In this document: piece by piece, positions 34,497-45,100 of the stretch
Position numbering within the stretch: the first letter of the stretch is position 1
How the letters are laid out: every line of letters starts with the position of its first letter
NCBI RefSeq assembly: GCF_001811425.1
Contig: NZ_KV804685.1
Span: 1 to 64,000 of the forward strand
DNA length: 64,000 bases
From: Peptoniphilus_A sp001811425
GTDB lineage: Bacteria; Bacillota; Clostridia; Tissierellales; Peptoniphilaceae
Direction of reading: 5' to 3'
Notes under the pieces: generated by a model
What the model was told of the DNA's origin: nothing
The model's database searches: none
What the model saw: only the letters and a program-made list of their open reading frames with translations
Program-made: the position numbers and the translations under genes

Positions 34497-35580
34497 AAAT
34501 TTAAAAAATAAGGATTCGATTGAATCAATAACAAAGCAGCTTTTAAAAGATGGCAAAAAAGATGGGAATCTTAGCTATGATGAAATAGGTGATGCCTTTG
34601 AAAAGTTTCAAATTGATTCTGACGATATAGATGAATTATACAAGACCTTTGAAAAGGAAGGTATCAATTTAGTTGACAAAAAAGATTTAAAAGATGATGA
34701 TGAAGAAGAAGTTGATGTTACTAAAGAGGACTTGTCAGTTCCTAAGGGCGTCACTGTAGATGATCCTGTCAGGATGTACTTAAAGGAAATTGGAAAAATT
34801 TCTCTACTTACTGCTGAAGAAGAAGTTGAAATTGCAAAGAGAATGGAAGCAGGAGATGAGTCAGCGAAAAAAGAACTTGCTGAAGCCAATTTAAGGCTTG
34901 TAGTTTCCATTGCAAAGAGATATGTTGGTAGGGGAATGAGCTTTTTGGATTTAATTCAAGAGGGAAATCTTGGACTTATGAAAGCTGTTGACAAGTTCGA
35001 TTACACTAAGGGCTTTAAATTTTCAACTTACGCTACTTGGTGGATTAGGCAGGCAATCACAAGGGCAATTGCAGACCAAGCTAGGACTATAAGAATTCCT
35101 GTGCACATGGTTGAGACTATTAATAAACTTGTGAGAGTTCAAAGACAACTTGTTCAAGACCTTGGACGAGATCCACTTCCAGAAGAAATCGCTGCTGAAA
35201 TGAATTTAGATGTAGAAAGAGTTCGCGAAATTCAAAAAATTGCACAAGAGCCAGTGTCTCTTGAGACTCCAATTGGTGAAGAAGAGGACTCACATCTTGG
35301 AGATTTTATACCAGATGATGAAATCCTATCTCCACAAGATGCAGCTACTTTTACACTTCTAAAGGAACAACTTAACTCTGTTCTTGAAACTTTAACTGAG
35401 AGAGAAAAAAAGGTTTTAACTTTAAGGTTTGGACTTGACGATGGAAGGGCAAGGACTCTTGAAGAAGTTGGAAAAGAGTTTGATGTAACTCGTGAAAGAA
35501 TTAGACAAATAGAAGCCAAGGCGCTAAGAAAATTGCGCCATCCATCTAGATCAAAGAAATTAAAGGATTATTTAGAATGA
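34489..35580 (+). CDS. rpoD: RNA polymerase principal sigma factor (SigA/RpoD)
   Basis: The 363-residue housekeeping sigma factor. Region 1.1 is short and acidic (residues 1-85); region 1.2 follows ('DPVRMYLKEIGKISLLTAEEEV'). Region 2 has 'FLDLIQEGNLGLMKAVDKFDYTKGFKFSTYATWWIRQAI' spread over regions 2.1-2.4, and region 4 has 'RTLEEVGKEFDVTRERIRQIEAKALRKLRHP' (-35 recognition). Its specificity agrees with the TTGACA/TATAAT promoters seen across this window. The ATG lies inside the end of dnaG and follows GAGGAGGG. Confidence 0.97.
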   Translation: MSENLKNKDSIESITKQLLKDGKKDGNLSYDEIGDAFEKFQIDSDDIDELYKTFEKEGINLVDKKDLKDDDEEEVDVTKEDLSVPKGVTVDDPVRMYLKEIGKISLLTAEEEVEIAKRMEAGDESAKKELAEANLRLVVSIAKRYVGRGMSFLDLIQEGNLGLMKAVDKFDYTKGFKFSTYATWWIRQAITRAIADQARTIRIPVHMVETINKLVRVQRQLVQDLGRDPLPEEIAAEMNLDVERVREIQKIAQEPVSLETPIGEEEDSHLGDFIPDDEILSPQDAATFTLLKEQLNSVLETLTEREKKVLTLRFGLDDGRARTLEEVGKEFDVTRERIRQIEAKALRKLRHPSRSKKLKDYLE

Positions 35581-36269
35581 TAAAATTATCGAACAGGCTA
35601 AAAAAAATTGCAGAACTTGTAGATTTTGGCGCAACGGTAATTGATGTGGGCACAGATCACGGATATGTGCCCAATTTTTTATGCGAAAAAAAGATCTCAA
35701 GGGACATTATTGCAACAGATATCTCAAAAAATTCTCTGGAAAAGTCAATTGAACTGACAAGAGAAAGGGACAATGAAAAATATATTAGAAATATTCTTGC
35801 CAATGGAATTGTAAAGGAAAATCGGGACAACATAATTATTGCAGGACTTGGTGGGATTCAAATTGCAGAAATTATTTTAAATTCAATTGAAATTGCTAGG
35901 TCCGCAAAAAAATTAATTTTGCAGCCTATGCAAAAGACAAATATTTTGCGCCGAGAATTAAACAATATGGGCTTTGAAATAATTGATGAAGAGATTATTT
36001 TTGAAGATGACAGGTACTTTGAAATTATCCTTGCAAGATACTTTGGAGAGATAAAAAATTTAGAGGAAGTAGATTTTTACTTTTCAAAAAGTTTAATCGA
36101 GAAAAAGGACAAAGTTTACTTAGATTTTTTGAGAGAAAGGCAAAGAGAACTTGAAAAGATTTTAAGTAATATTAATAATGACAGTGACAGGACAAAAAAG
36201 AGAAGTGGTGAACTTAAAAGTTTATTAATAAGAACCAAGGAGGCAATAGATGAAATATCAAATAAGTGA
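35577..36269 (+). CDS. trmK: tRNA (adenine(22)-N(1))-methyltransferase TrmK
   Basis: A 230-residue SAM-dependent methyltransferase. The Rossmann motif I is 'VIDVGTDHGYVPNFL'; 'ATDISKNSLEKS' binds the ribose and 'IIAGLGGIQIAEIL' is the catalytic segment of COG2384. A C-terminal coiled coil runs about 175-225. TrmK makes m1A22 in tRNAs. The ATG overlaps the rpoD stop codon. The order rpoD-trmK-nif3 is the same as Bacillus sigA-yqfN-yqfO. Confidence 0.94.
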   Translation: MIKLSNRLKKIAELVDFGATVIDVGTDHGYVPNFLCEKKISRDIIATDISKNSLEKSIELTRERDNEKYIRNILANGIVKENRDNIIIAGLGGIQIAEIILNSIEIARSAKKLILQPMQKTNILRRELNNMGFEIIDEEIIFEDDRYFEIILARYFGEIKNLEEVDFYFSKSLIEKKDKVYLDFLRERQRELEKILSNINNDSDRTKKRSGELKSLLIRTKEAIDEISNK

Positions 36270-37026
36270 AATTAAAAATTATATGGAAGATTGGGCAAGA
36301 GAAGACTTCCAACTTACTTGGGACAACTCTGGCAGTCAAATTGAATTTAATGGCGAAACAGATTCCCTTGTTCTTGGCTTAGATGTCACTGATAAGTTAA
36401 TTAATAAGGCAATAGAAATGAATTCAAAGCTAATTATAAGTCATCATCCCATGTTTTTTGGCGGGGAGAAAAGCATAATTGAGGGAACTTACAGGGGAGA
36501 CAATATTATTGCCCTAATTAAAAACAACATTTCAGTTTTTTCCTACCACACTTCCATGGATATTGCAGAGGATGGAGTTAATGACACTCTCTTTGAAAAA
36601 TTAAATTTAAAAAATAAAAAAACTTTTACTTTTGAAGAAGAAAAAGCCATGGGTTTAATCGGTGAACTTGAAAAAAATTATTCTTTGGAAGAACTTTTAA
36701 ACTTTTTAGAAGAAAAATTGGAAGTAAAAAAGATAAAAGCTTATGGAAGAGACAAAAGAGAGATAAAAAAACTTGCAATCCTTGGAGGTTCTGGGGCTGA
36801 TTTTATTTCTGCTGCCAAAAATGCTGGCGTAGACGCCTATATTACAGGAGATGTAAAATACCACGATGGACAAAGAGCCTATGAAGAGGACATTCTTTTA
36901 ATAGATGTTGGACATTTTTATTCAGAAAAAATTATTCTTCCAAAAATAAAAAAGAGGCTAAGTGAAAAGTTTAGTGATTTAGATTTTTATATAGAAGAAG
37001 AAAGTAGCTTTGAGCTTGATATTTAA
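36250..37026 (+). CDS. Nif3-like dinuclear metal-centre protein (YqfO family)
   Basis: 258 residues of the Nif3/DUF34 family, hexameric proteins with a two-metal site. Ligands are visible in 'LIISHHPMFFGG' (His65, His66), the 'DIAEDGVND' segment, and 'DVGHFYSE' near the C-terminus (His and Glu). This is the short form without the internal PII-like insert of Bacillus YqfO. A GTP cyclohydrolase or metal-chaperone role has been suggested for the family; it remains unproven. It overlaps trmK by 20 bases and ends inside the rnpB promoter. Confidence 0.92.
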   Translation: MKYQISEIKNYMEDWAREDFQLTWDNSGSQIEFNGETDSLVLGLDVTDKLINKAIEMNSKLIISHHPMFFGGEKSIIEGTYRGDNIIALIKNNISVFSYHTSMDIAEDGVNDTLFEKLNLKNKKTFTFEEEKAMGLIGELEKNYSLEELLNFLEEKLEVKKIKAYGRDKREIKKLAILGGSGADFISAAKNAGVDAYITGDVKYHDGQRAYEEDILLIDVGHFYSEKIILPKIKKRLSEKFSDLDFYIEEESSFELDI

Positions 37027-37044
37027 CGCTTAAAGTGTTAAACT
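37016..37044 (+). promoter_or_regulatory. Promoter of rnpB
   Basis: TTGATA (37016-37021), 17-base spacer, TAAACT (37039-37044). The -35 lies in the last codons of the Nif3-like gene. The expected start is at or next to 37051, the first paired base of the RNA. Confidence 0.75.
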
Positions 37045-37050
37045 ATTTTA

Positions 37051-37372
37051 GTAAGTAAATTGGTCAACTGCACATATGTGAGGAAAGTCCGCGCTCCACA
37101 GAGCAGGGATGCTGGCTAACGGCCAGTGGGGGCGACCCCAAGGCAAGTGCAACAGAAATATACCGCCCTAGGGTAAGGTTGGAAAGGCGAGGTAAGAGCT
37201 CACCAGATCATTAGTGATAATGATGCTATGTAAACCCCATTCGGAGCAAGACCAAATAGGAATAACAGATGCTGCTCGTATCTGCCGGTAGGTAGGTTGC
37301 TAGAGATTATAGGTAACTGTAATCCAAGATTGATAGTTGACAAAACAGAACGCGGCTTATAGATTTGCTTAC
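37051..37372 (+). ncRNA. rnpB: RNase P RNA
   Basis: The catalytic RNA of RNase P, about 322 nt, which cleaves tRNA 5' leaders. Universal conserved segments are present: GAGGAAAGTCCGCGCTC (CR I), AGGGTAAGGTTGGAAAGG and GGTAAGAGCTCACC, AAACCCCATTCGGAGCAAG, and ACAGAACGCGGCTTATAG (CR V). The ends pair (GTAAGTAAAT with ATTTGCTTAC), forming P1 and fixing the boundaries. Structural class was not resolved by hand. Confidence 0.97.
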
Positions 37373-37397
37373 TACATAATTTAAAATTTTTTAAGAC

Positions 37398-37446
37398 AAA
37401 AGTTACAAAGAAGTTAAAATAAATTTAACTATTTTGTAACTTTTTG
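37398..37446 (+). terminator. Terminator of rnpB
   Basis: A perfect 12-bp outer stem AAAAGTTACAAA / TTTGTAACTTTT with an inner AGTTAAA/TTTAACT pairing and a T-rich tail, 25 bases after the RNA. Confidence 0.75.
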
Positions 37447-37475
37447 TTGTTTTTTTGTAACAACTTTGCTATACT
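37447..37475 (+). promoter_or_regulatory. Promoter of the NlpC/P60 gene
   Basis: TTGTTT (37447-37452), 17-base spacer, TATACT (37470-37475) with TGn just before the -10. The leader is about 65 bases. Confidence 0.65.
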
Positions 37476-37549
37476 TAAATAGCAATAAAAAATGTACGCA
37501 TATAATTATTTTTAGAAATATCAAATTCAGAGTATAGGAGTTGTTAGTA

Positions 37550-38674
37550 TTGGTTTCCTTTAAGAATAAATTGCCACTTGGTCTATTTGCACTATGCGCA
37601 GTTTCAATAGTTGGCATGAAAGATACAGGAGTATTTATTAACGAACATGTACAAAGGACATATAGTGGAAATGAAATTGAATTCTCTATTGGTGAAAAAG
37701 TAGAAATCCTTGAAAATAAGGGCAGTGAATACTATGTCCAAAAGGGAAAGGCAAAAGTTACTATTCCACAAGAAAAAATTTTACTTACAGAAGTTAATGT
37801 TCCTACATATCAAATTGTAAAAGCAAGCCCAATCTTAGATGATAATGGAAAAATTATTAGAAGCTTGTTTATCGATGAATATGCAGTTGGAATTTCAGTA
37901 GACACTACTACAGCAAAAATTAAGTGCAACGACGGAACTATAGGCAATGTTAGCAGAAGTGCACTTAAAAAAGTTGCTGACAAGAGAAATAATGTAACAG
38001 AAGTTCAAGTTAAGAATAACACTGTTGCCAGAAGTGACAATGGAAAAAAACTAAATTTAAACAAAAATCAAACTGTAAATGTAGTTGATTTTGACAATGG
38101 ACTTTTTATCATTGAAGATAAAGGAATTTCTTACAGCGTTGACGGCAAAGATTTAAATATTCTTTCTGGATTAAAGGTAGAAAAACCAGTAGCAGTAAAA
38201 GTTGATGAAAAAGCATTACTTTCTGCTGATGAAAAAGAAATTCAAGAAGTAATAAAATATAAAGAAGTAAAAGAATTCAAAAAAGTTGCAGCACCTGATT
38301 CTTCAACAGCTGCTAAAGTAATATCTTCTGCAGAAAATAAACTTGGATCTACTTATGTATATGGAGATACAGGTAAAGAAGGATATGATTGCTCAGGTCT
38401 TGTTTATTCAATTTATTGCAATGAACTAGGAATTTCACTTCCAAGATCTTCAGCATCACAATCAACTTTTGGAAAACAAGTTTCAAAATCTGATTTGCAA
38501 GAAGGAGACCTAGTATTCTTTAACACAACAGGCAATGGAGTTAGTCATGTTGGAATCTATGTTGGAGATGGAAAATTTATCCACGCTTCATCTGGACAAG
38601 GAAAAGTTATGACTTCATCCCTTACTGAAGGATACTACCAAGATAGATTTGTTAACGCAACACGCGTGCTATAA
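37550..38674 (+). CDS. Exported NlpC/P60 peptidoglycan endopeptidase
   Basis: About 374 residues from TTG 37550, chosen because AGGAG lies nine bases upstream; an in-frame TTG at 37541 directly abuts AGGAG. A hydrophobic N-terminus (about residues 8-24) acts as a signal or anchor. Residues ~30-240 contain repeated SH3b-like segments without obvious catalytic residues. The C-terminal NlpC/P60 domain has catalytic Cys281 ('YDCSGLV'), His333 ('SHVGIYVG') and His345 ('FIHASSG'). Such enzymes cut gamma-D-Glu-diamino acid links in wall peptides. It is monocistronic, between rnpB and its own terminator. Confidence 0.93.
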   Translation: MVSFKNKLPLGLFALCAVSIVGMKDTGVFINEHVQRTYSGNEIEFSIGEKVEILENKGSEYYVQKGKAKVTIPQEKILLTEVNVPTYQIVKASPILDDNGKIIRSLFIDEYAVGISVDTTTAKIKCNDGTIGNVSRSALKKVADKRNNVTEVQVKNNTVARSDNGKKLNLNKNQTVNVVDFDNGLFIIEDKGISYSVDGKDLNILSGLKVEKPVAVKVDEKALLSADEKEIQEVIKYKEVKEFKKVAAPDSSTAAKVISSAENKLGSTYVYGDTGKEGYDCSGLVYSIYCNELGISLPRSSASQSTFGKQVSKSDLQEGDLVFFNTTGNGVSHVGIYVGDGKFIHASSGQGKVMTSSLTEGYYQDRFVNATRVL

Positions 38675-38688
38675 ATAATTTTTCATTT

Positions 38689-38711
38689 AGAGCCTTAGGG
38701 CTCTTTTTTTT
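38689..38711 (+). terminator. Intrinsic terminator with TTAG loop
   Basis: AGAGCC-TTAG-GGCTCT followed by T-run, after the NlpC/P60 gene. Confidence 0.9.
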
Positions 38712-39041
38712 ATGCCTTGAAGTAGGACTTTGTTGGCGTAAATATTTTTTAATTATAATTAGCTTTTTAGAAAATGCTTAGTTTTAAAATTAAATTTGAC
38801 AAAAATAAATGATAAAACAAAAAATTTCAAAAATTAAAATAAAAGGTTCATAAGAAGAAATTAACAATATTACCGAAAAACATTTAATACAAGAATATTT
38901 TTAAGTTAATATTTTTAAAACTTATATAAATTTGTAAAGACAGTTAGGTTATTAAAAGAATTTTATAAACCACAGAAATAATAATATTTTTAATTAAATT
39001 GTTTTGTTAAAAATACAATAGTTTTATTAAAGAAATGAATA
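38712..39041. other. AT-rich intergenic region upstream of the giant protease
   Basis: About 330 bases, extremely A/T-rich, with no plausible coding frame, RNA structure or GC-containing repeat that I can see. It may act as an A-tract-rich upstream region for the protease promoter that follows. Confidence 0.5.
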
Positions 39042-39070
39042 TTGAAAAAGTATTTTTATGGTGCTAAACT
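39042..39070 (+). promoter_or_regulatory. Promoter of the S8/SLH protease gene
   Basis: TTGAAA (39042-39047), 17-base spacer, TAAACT (39065-39070). The predicted start, about 39077, lies just upstream of the Fur-like box. Confidence 0.75.
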
Positions 39071-39088
39071 CTATTAGGTAAAAAATGA

Positions 39089-39103
39089 TGATAATTATTA
39101 TCG
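39089..39103 (+). promoter_or_regulatory. Fur-type box
   Basis: TGATAAT-T-ATTATCG matches 14 of the 15 positions of the 7-1-7 Fur consensus TGATAATnATTATCA known from Bacillus. It lies about 12 bases after the predicted transcription start, where repressor binding would block transcription. The core GATAAT/ATTATC is a perfect palindrome. Confidence 0.65.
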
Positions 39104-39127
39104 TTATAAAATCTATTTGGAGGAATT

Positions 39128-42100
39128 ATGAATAAGAATTTAAGAAATTTTTCATCGTTGACTTTGTCGATGATATTTGTGATGAGTTCTTTTAATGGAG
39201 TTTTTGCTGAAAATAATATAGGCAATAATTCTTTAACTGAGACTCAAAAGATTGTTAGAGATAAAAAAGAATTTGATTCAAAGAAAAGTAAAATACTTGA
39301 AGACTTTGAAAAAGAAGAGCCAAGTGTAAAAGTTAAAAGAGATAAAGTTGTTTATTTTGTAGAATTTGAAGATAAGGCAAATAAAAATGAAATTTTGCAG
39401 ACTTTAAATAAGATAAAAAATTTAAAGGTTTTATATGAGTATAATATTATTTTTAACGCTGTCTCCGTTGAAACTTACCCTGAAGAATTAGATAATTTAA
39501 AAAGTATTAAGGGTGTTAAAAATGTTGAAAGGGCAGGCAAATTAGTTCCACTTATGGAAAATGCAAGAAAGCTTGTAGGGGCTGATAGTGCCAGCGATTA
39601 TCTAAAAGAGTTAAATGCAATAAATGCAAATCTTGGAAAAAATTATGATGGTCGTGGTATGGTAATTGCAAATATTGATACTGGAATGGATGCAAGTCAC
39701 AAGGCTATGCGAATTGATGATGACGCGAAGAGTTCTTTAAAGATTAAAAAGGAAAATTTAAAAGGTTCTGATAAGGAATTCTGGTTATCAGATAAAGTCC
39801 CTCATTCTTTTAATTACTTAAATGGTGGTAAGATTACCACAGAAAAATATGACGATGGTTCTGATTATTATGATCCACACGGAATGCACATAGCTGGTAT
39901 TTTGGCAGCAAATGATACTTTAGAAGATGTAAAAGCAAATAAAGGGATAAGAGGTATTGCACCTAATGCACAAATTTTTTCTTACAAGATGTACTCTGAT
40001 GCCAGTGACGGCTTTGCTGGAGATGAGACTATGTTTCATGCCTTTGAAGATTGCATTAAGCATGATGTAGATGTTATTTCTGTTTCTTCTGGTTTTACGG
40101 GAACTGGTTTAGTAGGAGAAAAATATTGGTATGGAATTAGAGCTCTTAGAAAAGCTGGTATTCCTATTTGTGTTGCCACTGGTAATTATGCAACTTCATC
40201 TTCTAGTTCATCTTGGGATAGATATGCAAATAATTCTTTGAAAATGACAGATACAGGAAATGTAACGAGAACTGCTGCTCACGAAGATGCAATCGCTGTT
40301 GCATCATCTCGTAATACTAAAATTGATTATGAAGGCGTGAACATTGGCGGAAGAGATTTTAGATATTCTCAAATTGGTGCTTTCTTTGATAAAAATAATT
40401 TTCCTCAAGGCAAATATAATTTTATTTACTTGGGACAATGTCAAGATGAAGATATAGCTGGAAAAGATTTGAAAGATAAAATTGTTGTAATGGATAGAAT
40501 TTATACTAAGGATCTGAAATTTGCCTTTAAAAAAGTTTTTGACAAAGGAGCAAAGGGATTAATAGTAGTAAATACAGTTTCTTATTACAATAGAGATGAT
40601 TGGGAAAGTATTCCTGCTATGGGATATGAGCAAGATGAAAATACAAGAGTTCCAGTATTTTCTGTATCAGGCATGGATGGAAAATTAATCTGGGATATGA
40701 TTTGTGATAGAAAAGTTGATGATAAGGAAGACTTTAAAGCAAAAGATTCAGATTACAGAATTGATATGGCAAAATACAATTCAAAGAAACCAAAAGTTGG
40801 AGACGAAAAAGAACTTAGCCTTAAATTTTTAAATCATAAAATTGCCTGGGAAGATACTAATGTTCCAGCTGGCTCAACTTCATGGGGTCCAAGGATTGAT
40901 TTGATGTTAAAGCCTGATGTTTCTGCTCCTGGTAAAAATATTTATTCAACTTTAAATAAGATAAATGGTGTCGACACTTATCAATATATGTCAGGAACAT
41001 CAATGGCTGCTCCAGTGGTATCAGCTTCAACTGTTTTAATAAGACCGAGAGTTAAGGAGCTTGTAAATGAACCAGTTATAAAATCAAGAGGTATAGATAT
41101 AACTTCTCTTACAAAGATTATGCTCCAAAACACATCAACGCCAATGATTGATCCAACAACTGATGATGGAAATGGAAATTATTTATTTGCTTCGCCAAGA
41201 CAACAAGGATCAGGCTTAATAAATGTTGAAAAAGCCTTAAAGAACAATTTAATTGTTTCTTACAAAGTTGAAGATTCTAAGGGAGAAATGAATTCTTATG
41301 GAGCTGTCTCATTAAAGGAAATTAAATCTGATAAAAAAGATTTTACAATTAACATAGACAATCCATCTGATAAAGACATAACTGTAAAAGTAAGTTCATC
41401 AAAAATCACAACAGATGGAGAAGTAACGAAGAAAAAATTAGACGAAGAGTATAAAGATGAAAATAGCAAAGATGGAAAACAAGTAGTTGCAGAAATTCAT
41501 CCTAAAGAAATTTCTGGAGCAAGCATAACTTTTGCACAAGATGAAATAACAATACCAAAAAGAGGCTCTTATGATTTGGGCGCTACCTTACATGTGGGCG
41601 AAGCAATGAATAAGGACCAATTTGTCGAAGGCTATATAAAATTTGAATCTAAAGAAGAAAAAACTGATGCAAAAGATCCTCAGCCATCACTTTCAATGCC
41701 TGTAATGGGATTTGCTGGTGATTGGAACAAAGAACCAATTGTTGATAAATGGGCTTGGGAAGAAGGTTCAAGGTCAAAGGGTATTGTAGGTTATGATGAT
41801 GAAGGAAATCCTAAAATTCCAGGAACATTAAATAAAGGCCGTGGTGGAGAGCATGGTATAGATTTATTTAAGCCGGCAGGAGTAATTCAAAATAGGGAAA
41901 CTGAAAACAAAACTTTAGACCAAGACCCTGAATTATTTGCTTTTAATAACTCACAAGACTTCAATATGAATTCTAGTGGAGATAGTAAAATTATTTCTGG
42001 AAATGAAATTGATAGAGGTCTTACACCTAGTCCATTGATTTTAAGATCAGCATCTGACTGCAAAATTTCTATTGTAAATACAATGGATGAAAATAATCAA

Positions 42101-45100
42101 AAGCCACTTAAAGTTATTACAGTGGATCATTTTATAAAGGGAATTTTAAATTCAAAGAGAAGTGACGCAAAGGGAATTAAGGGCTCAAAGTTAAAAGTTT
42201 ATGGCGATTTGAGATGGGACGGATTAATTTATAATCCTCATGCAGAAGATAAAACTGATCCAAATTATATTGAAGGAAAATTTGATCCAATTGCAGAAGG
42301 TCAATATTATTATAAATTTGAGTATAGACTTTCTCCAAAATATCCTTATCAAGTTTCATACATTCCTGTAAAAATAGATAGAACTGCACCAAAAATTGTT
42401 AGCCTAAATGCAGAAAATCCTGATGAAATTATTTTAAAGGTTAAAGATACTTATCATCTTCAAAAAGACAAGACAAAAACTCTTTTTGAAAGAGACCAAG
42501 AAAAAAATCCAGCTGATTTTAACGAAGTAAACAATAAAGTTTGGTTTGCAGGGGCAGCCTTTGTAAATGAAGATGGAGATATAGAAGAAAACTTAAAGGT
42601 AGTTAACACTGGAAAAGTTGACAAATATGGAAGCTTTGAAATGGATAGCGAAGGAAATTCTGTTTATAAAATCCTTGGTGCAAATAAAAATCTTCTTGGC
42701 AAGACTTTAGAAGTTGCAGCTCTTGATGGTGCTTCAAACTTTACAAATTTATATAGAATTAAGTTTGATAAAGAAGTTAAAAATGGGAAATTAGAATATT
42801 TCCTAGAAACTGAAGATGGTCAAGCTAATGAGAAACTTGGAGAAATTGATGCATCTAAGCTTAAAAATGTAGAAGTAAAAGAAGATAAAAAAGAAGAAGA
42901 TAAGTCAAGAGATAATAAAAAGAAGGATTATGGAAATCCTGAAATAAGCATAGAAAAGAATAGTTCTTATATAAAAGAACTTACAGAAGAAGATACCAAG
43001 AGAATCATAGAGCCAAAGGAAATAAAGAAAACTAATGAGTTTACAGGAGAAGATAGCATAGATTATGACTATGGCGATATTAAATCAATAGATGAATTCG
43101 GTATTCCTTCAAGATATTCTGATGGTTCTGCTATGGAATTTAAAGATAAAGATTTAGATACATTAAAGGATATGGGATATATTGGAAAAATTATTCCAGA
43201 TTCAAATGGTGGCTTTGACATAAAGGGAGAAGTTAAAAATGTTTCTCCAGAGGCAAAAATTTATTTTGTATCCACTACAATGTCAAAGACAAATAAGAGA
43301 GAAGAGGTAAAGAAAGTTCCTGGTTCTTATGATGAAAATACTCACAGTCTAAAGTTTAATTTATGGGCAAATAAGGATGATATAGACAATAATAAGGGAA
43401 TTGACTACAAAGGAGATATCGAATTATTTGTAGTAGACAGTGGTAAAACAAGTAAGAGCATTTTCCTTAGAATGCCAAAAGAAAAAAATACTAGCATAGA
43501 AAAAAATGAATCGTCTAAGCTATTAACTTCAGAGCATAGCATTGTAGAACTTGGTGGAGAAGATCTTGGCGGGAAATTGAAAGAAGACAAAGATGAAAAT
43601 GGAAAGACTTTTTATAGAGTGAGAGATGAACTTAGAATAAAAAAGGGTTATGGAGTTAGAGTCATTTCAAGAAATCCAGGCAAGACAAACCTAGACGCAA
43701 ATTACATGGAAGATTTTATAAATAATGATGAAGATGTAAAGACTTTTGAAGCTAATATAAAAGTTTTAGATGGATTTAATGTAGTTAGATACGAAATCTA
43801 TAAATTAGATGGTAGCAAAGACCATAAAGAGGAAAATCTAATTGAAGAAATGGGCAAGTGCTTCTATGTTGATAGAGATAAAGTTCAATTGAATATGGAT
43901 CCAGATACTTTTTATCCATATACTGATGGAAATAAGGGAGAACTTTATTTTAGAAATAGTCCTCACACATTGAGAGGTAAAATTGGAGATAAGGGTGGAT
44001 TTAATTGGCATCTTAGAATAAATGAATCAATGATTGACCAATATTTAATTTATGGCGATTTAAAATCTGATAATTCAAAAGATTTTGAAGTTAAATTAGA
44101 TGTTAGAGATAATGATGTAATGGATTGGTCAGCAAAGGATTATAAATTAAATGGACCTGAAGGCGGAATTTTATCACAATACAGAATTTACATGGACAGT
44201 GTTAAGCCAGAAATAAAATTATCTAAAGATGATAATTCAGAAAACCCAATTACTTTAAACTATGGGGATAAAAAAGTTTATTTAAAGGTTTCAGATAAGA
44301 GAGATGCGGATAAACCTGGTCGTATAGAAAAAATTAATATTTTTGCAAATGGCATAGAGTTTGACCAAAGTAAAAATTTAAAAGATTTTGCTCAAGATGA
44401 TAGAATTGAAATAAAAGTAATAGCCTCAGACTATGCAAGAAATACAAGTGTAAAAATATTTAATTTAGATTTAGATAAGGATGAAATTAGAGAAATCGAA
44501 AACGAAGATGTAAAAGTAACAGTAAATGGAAATGAAGAAAATGTAAAACAAGGAGAAGATTTGGTCCTTCCAGAATACAATGGAAATGTAGAGACAAATA
44601 AAAAATTCATTGGCTGGAATGTAAGAGGTATTACTCAAAAGCCGGGACATATATTCCTTGCTAAAGATGATATTGAAATTGAACCAGTATTTGAAGAAGT
44701 TAGCCAAAAGAAATATACTGTAACTTTTGAGACAAATGGAGGAAGTGGAAAAATTCCATCTCAAACTGTTACAGAGAAGGAAGAAATTGAATTGCCACAA
44801 AACACATTTGTAGCACCTGAGGGTAAAGTTTTTGATGCTTGGATTGTTTCAGGAGATAGAAACAAGAAAAATGCTGGAGAAAAAATTAAAGTTAATTCAG
44901 ATATAACAATTACAGCGTCTTGGAAAGATATTAAGGAAGAAAAACCAGCAGATGAGAACAAAAAACCATCTGAAGATAATTATCCTGACAAAAAAGAAAA
45001 TGAATCAAATAATAATTCAAATAAAGAAAATAATTATCCATTAATAAAAAATAGAAATCACGAGAAAACAAGTCCTGTCTTTACAAATAGTGTAATGAAA

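Noticed and set aside
44471..44800. Minus-strand open frame in the protease gene
   Set aside because: It is antisense to well-conserved domains, has no ribosome site, and its composition merely mirrors the plus-strand codons.
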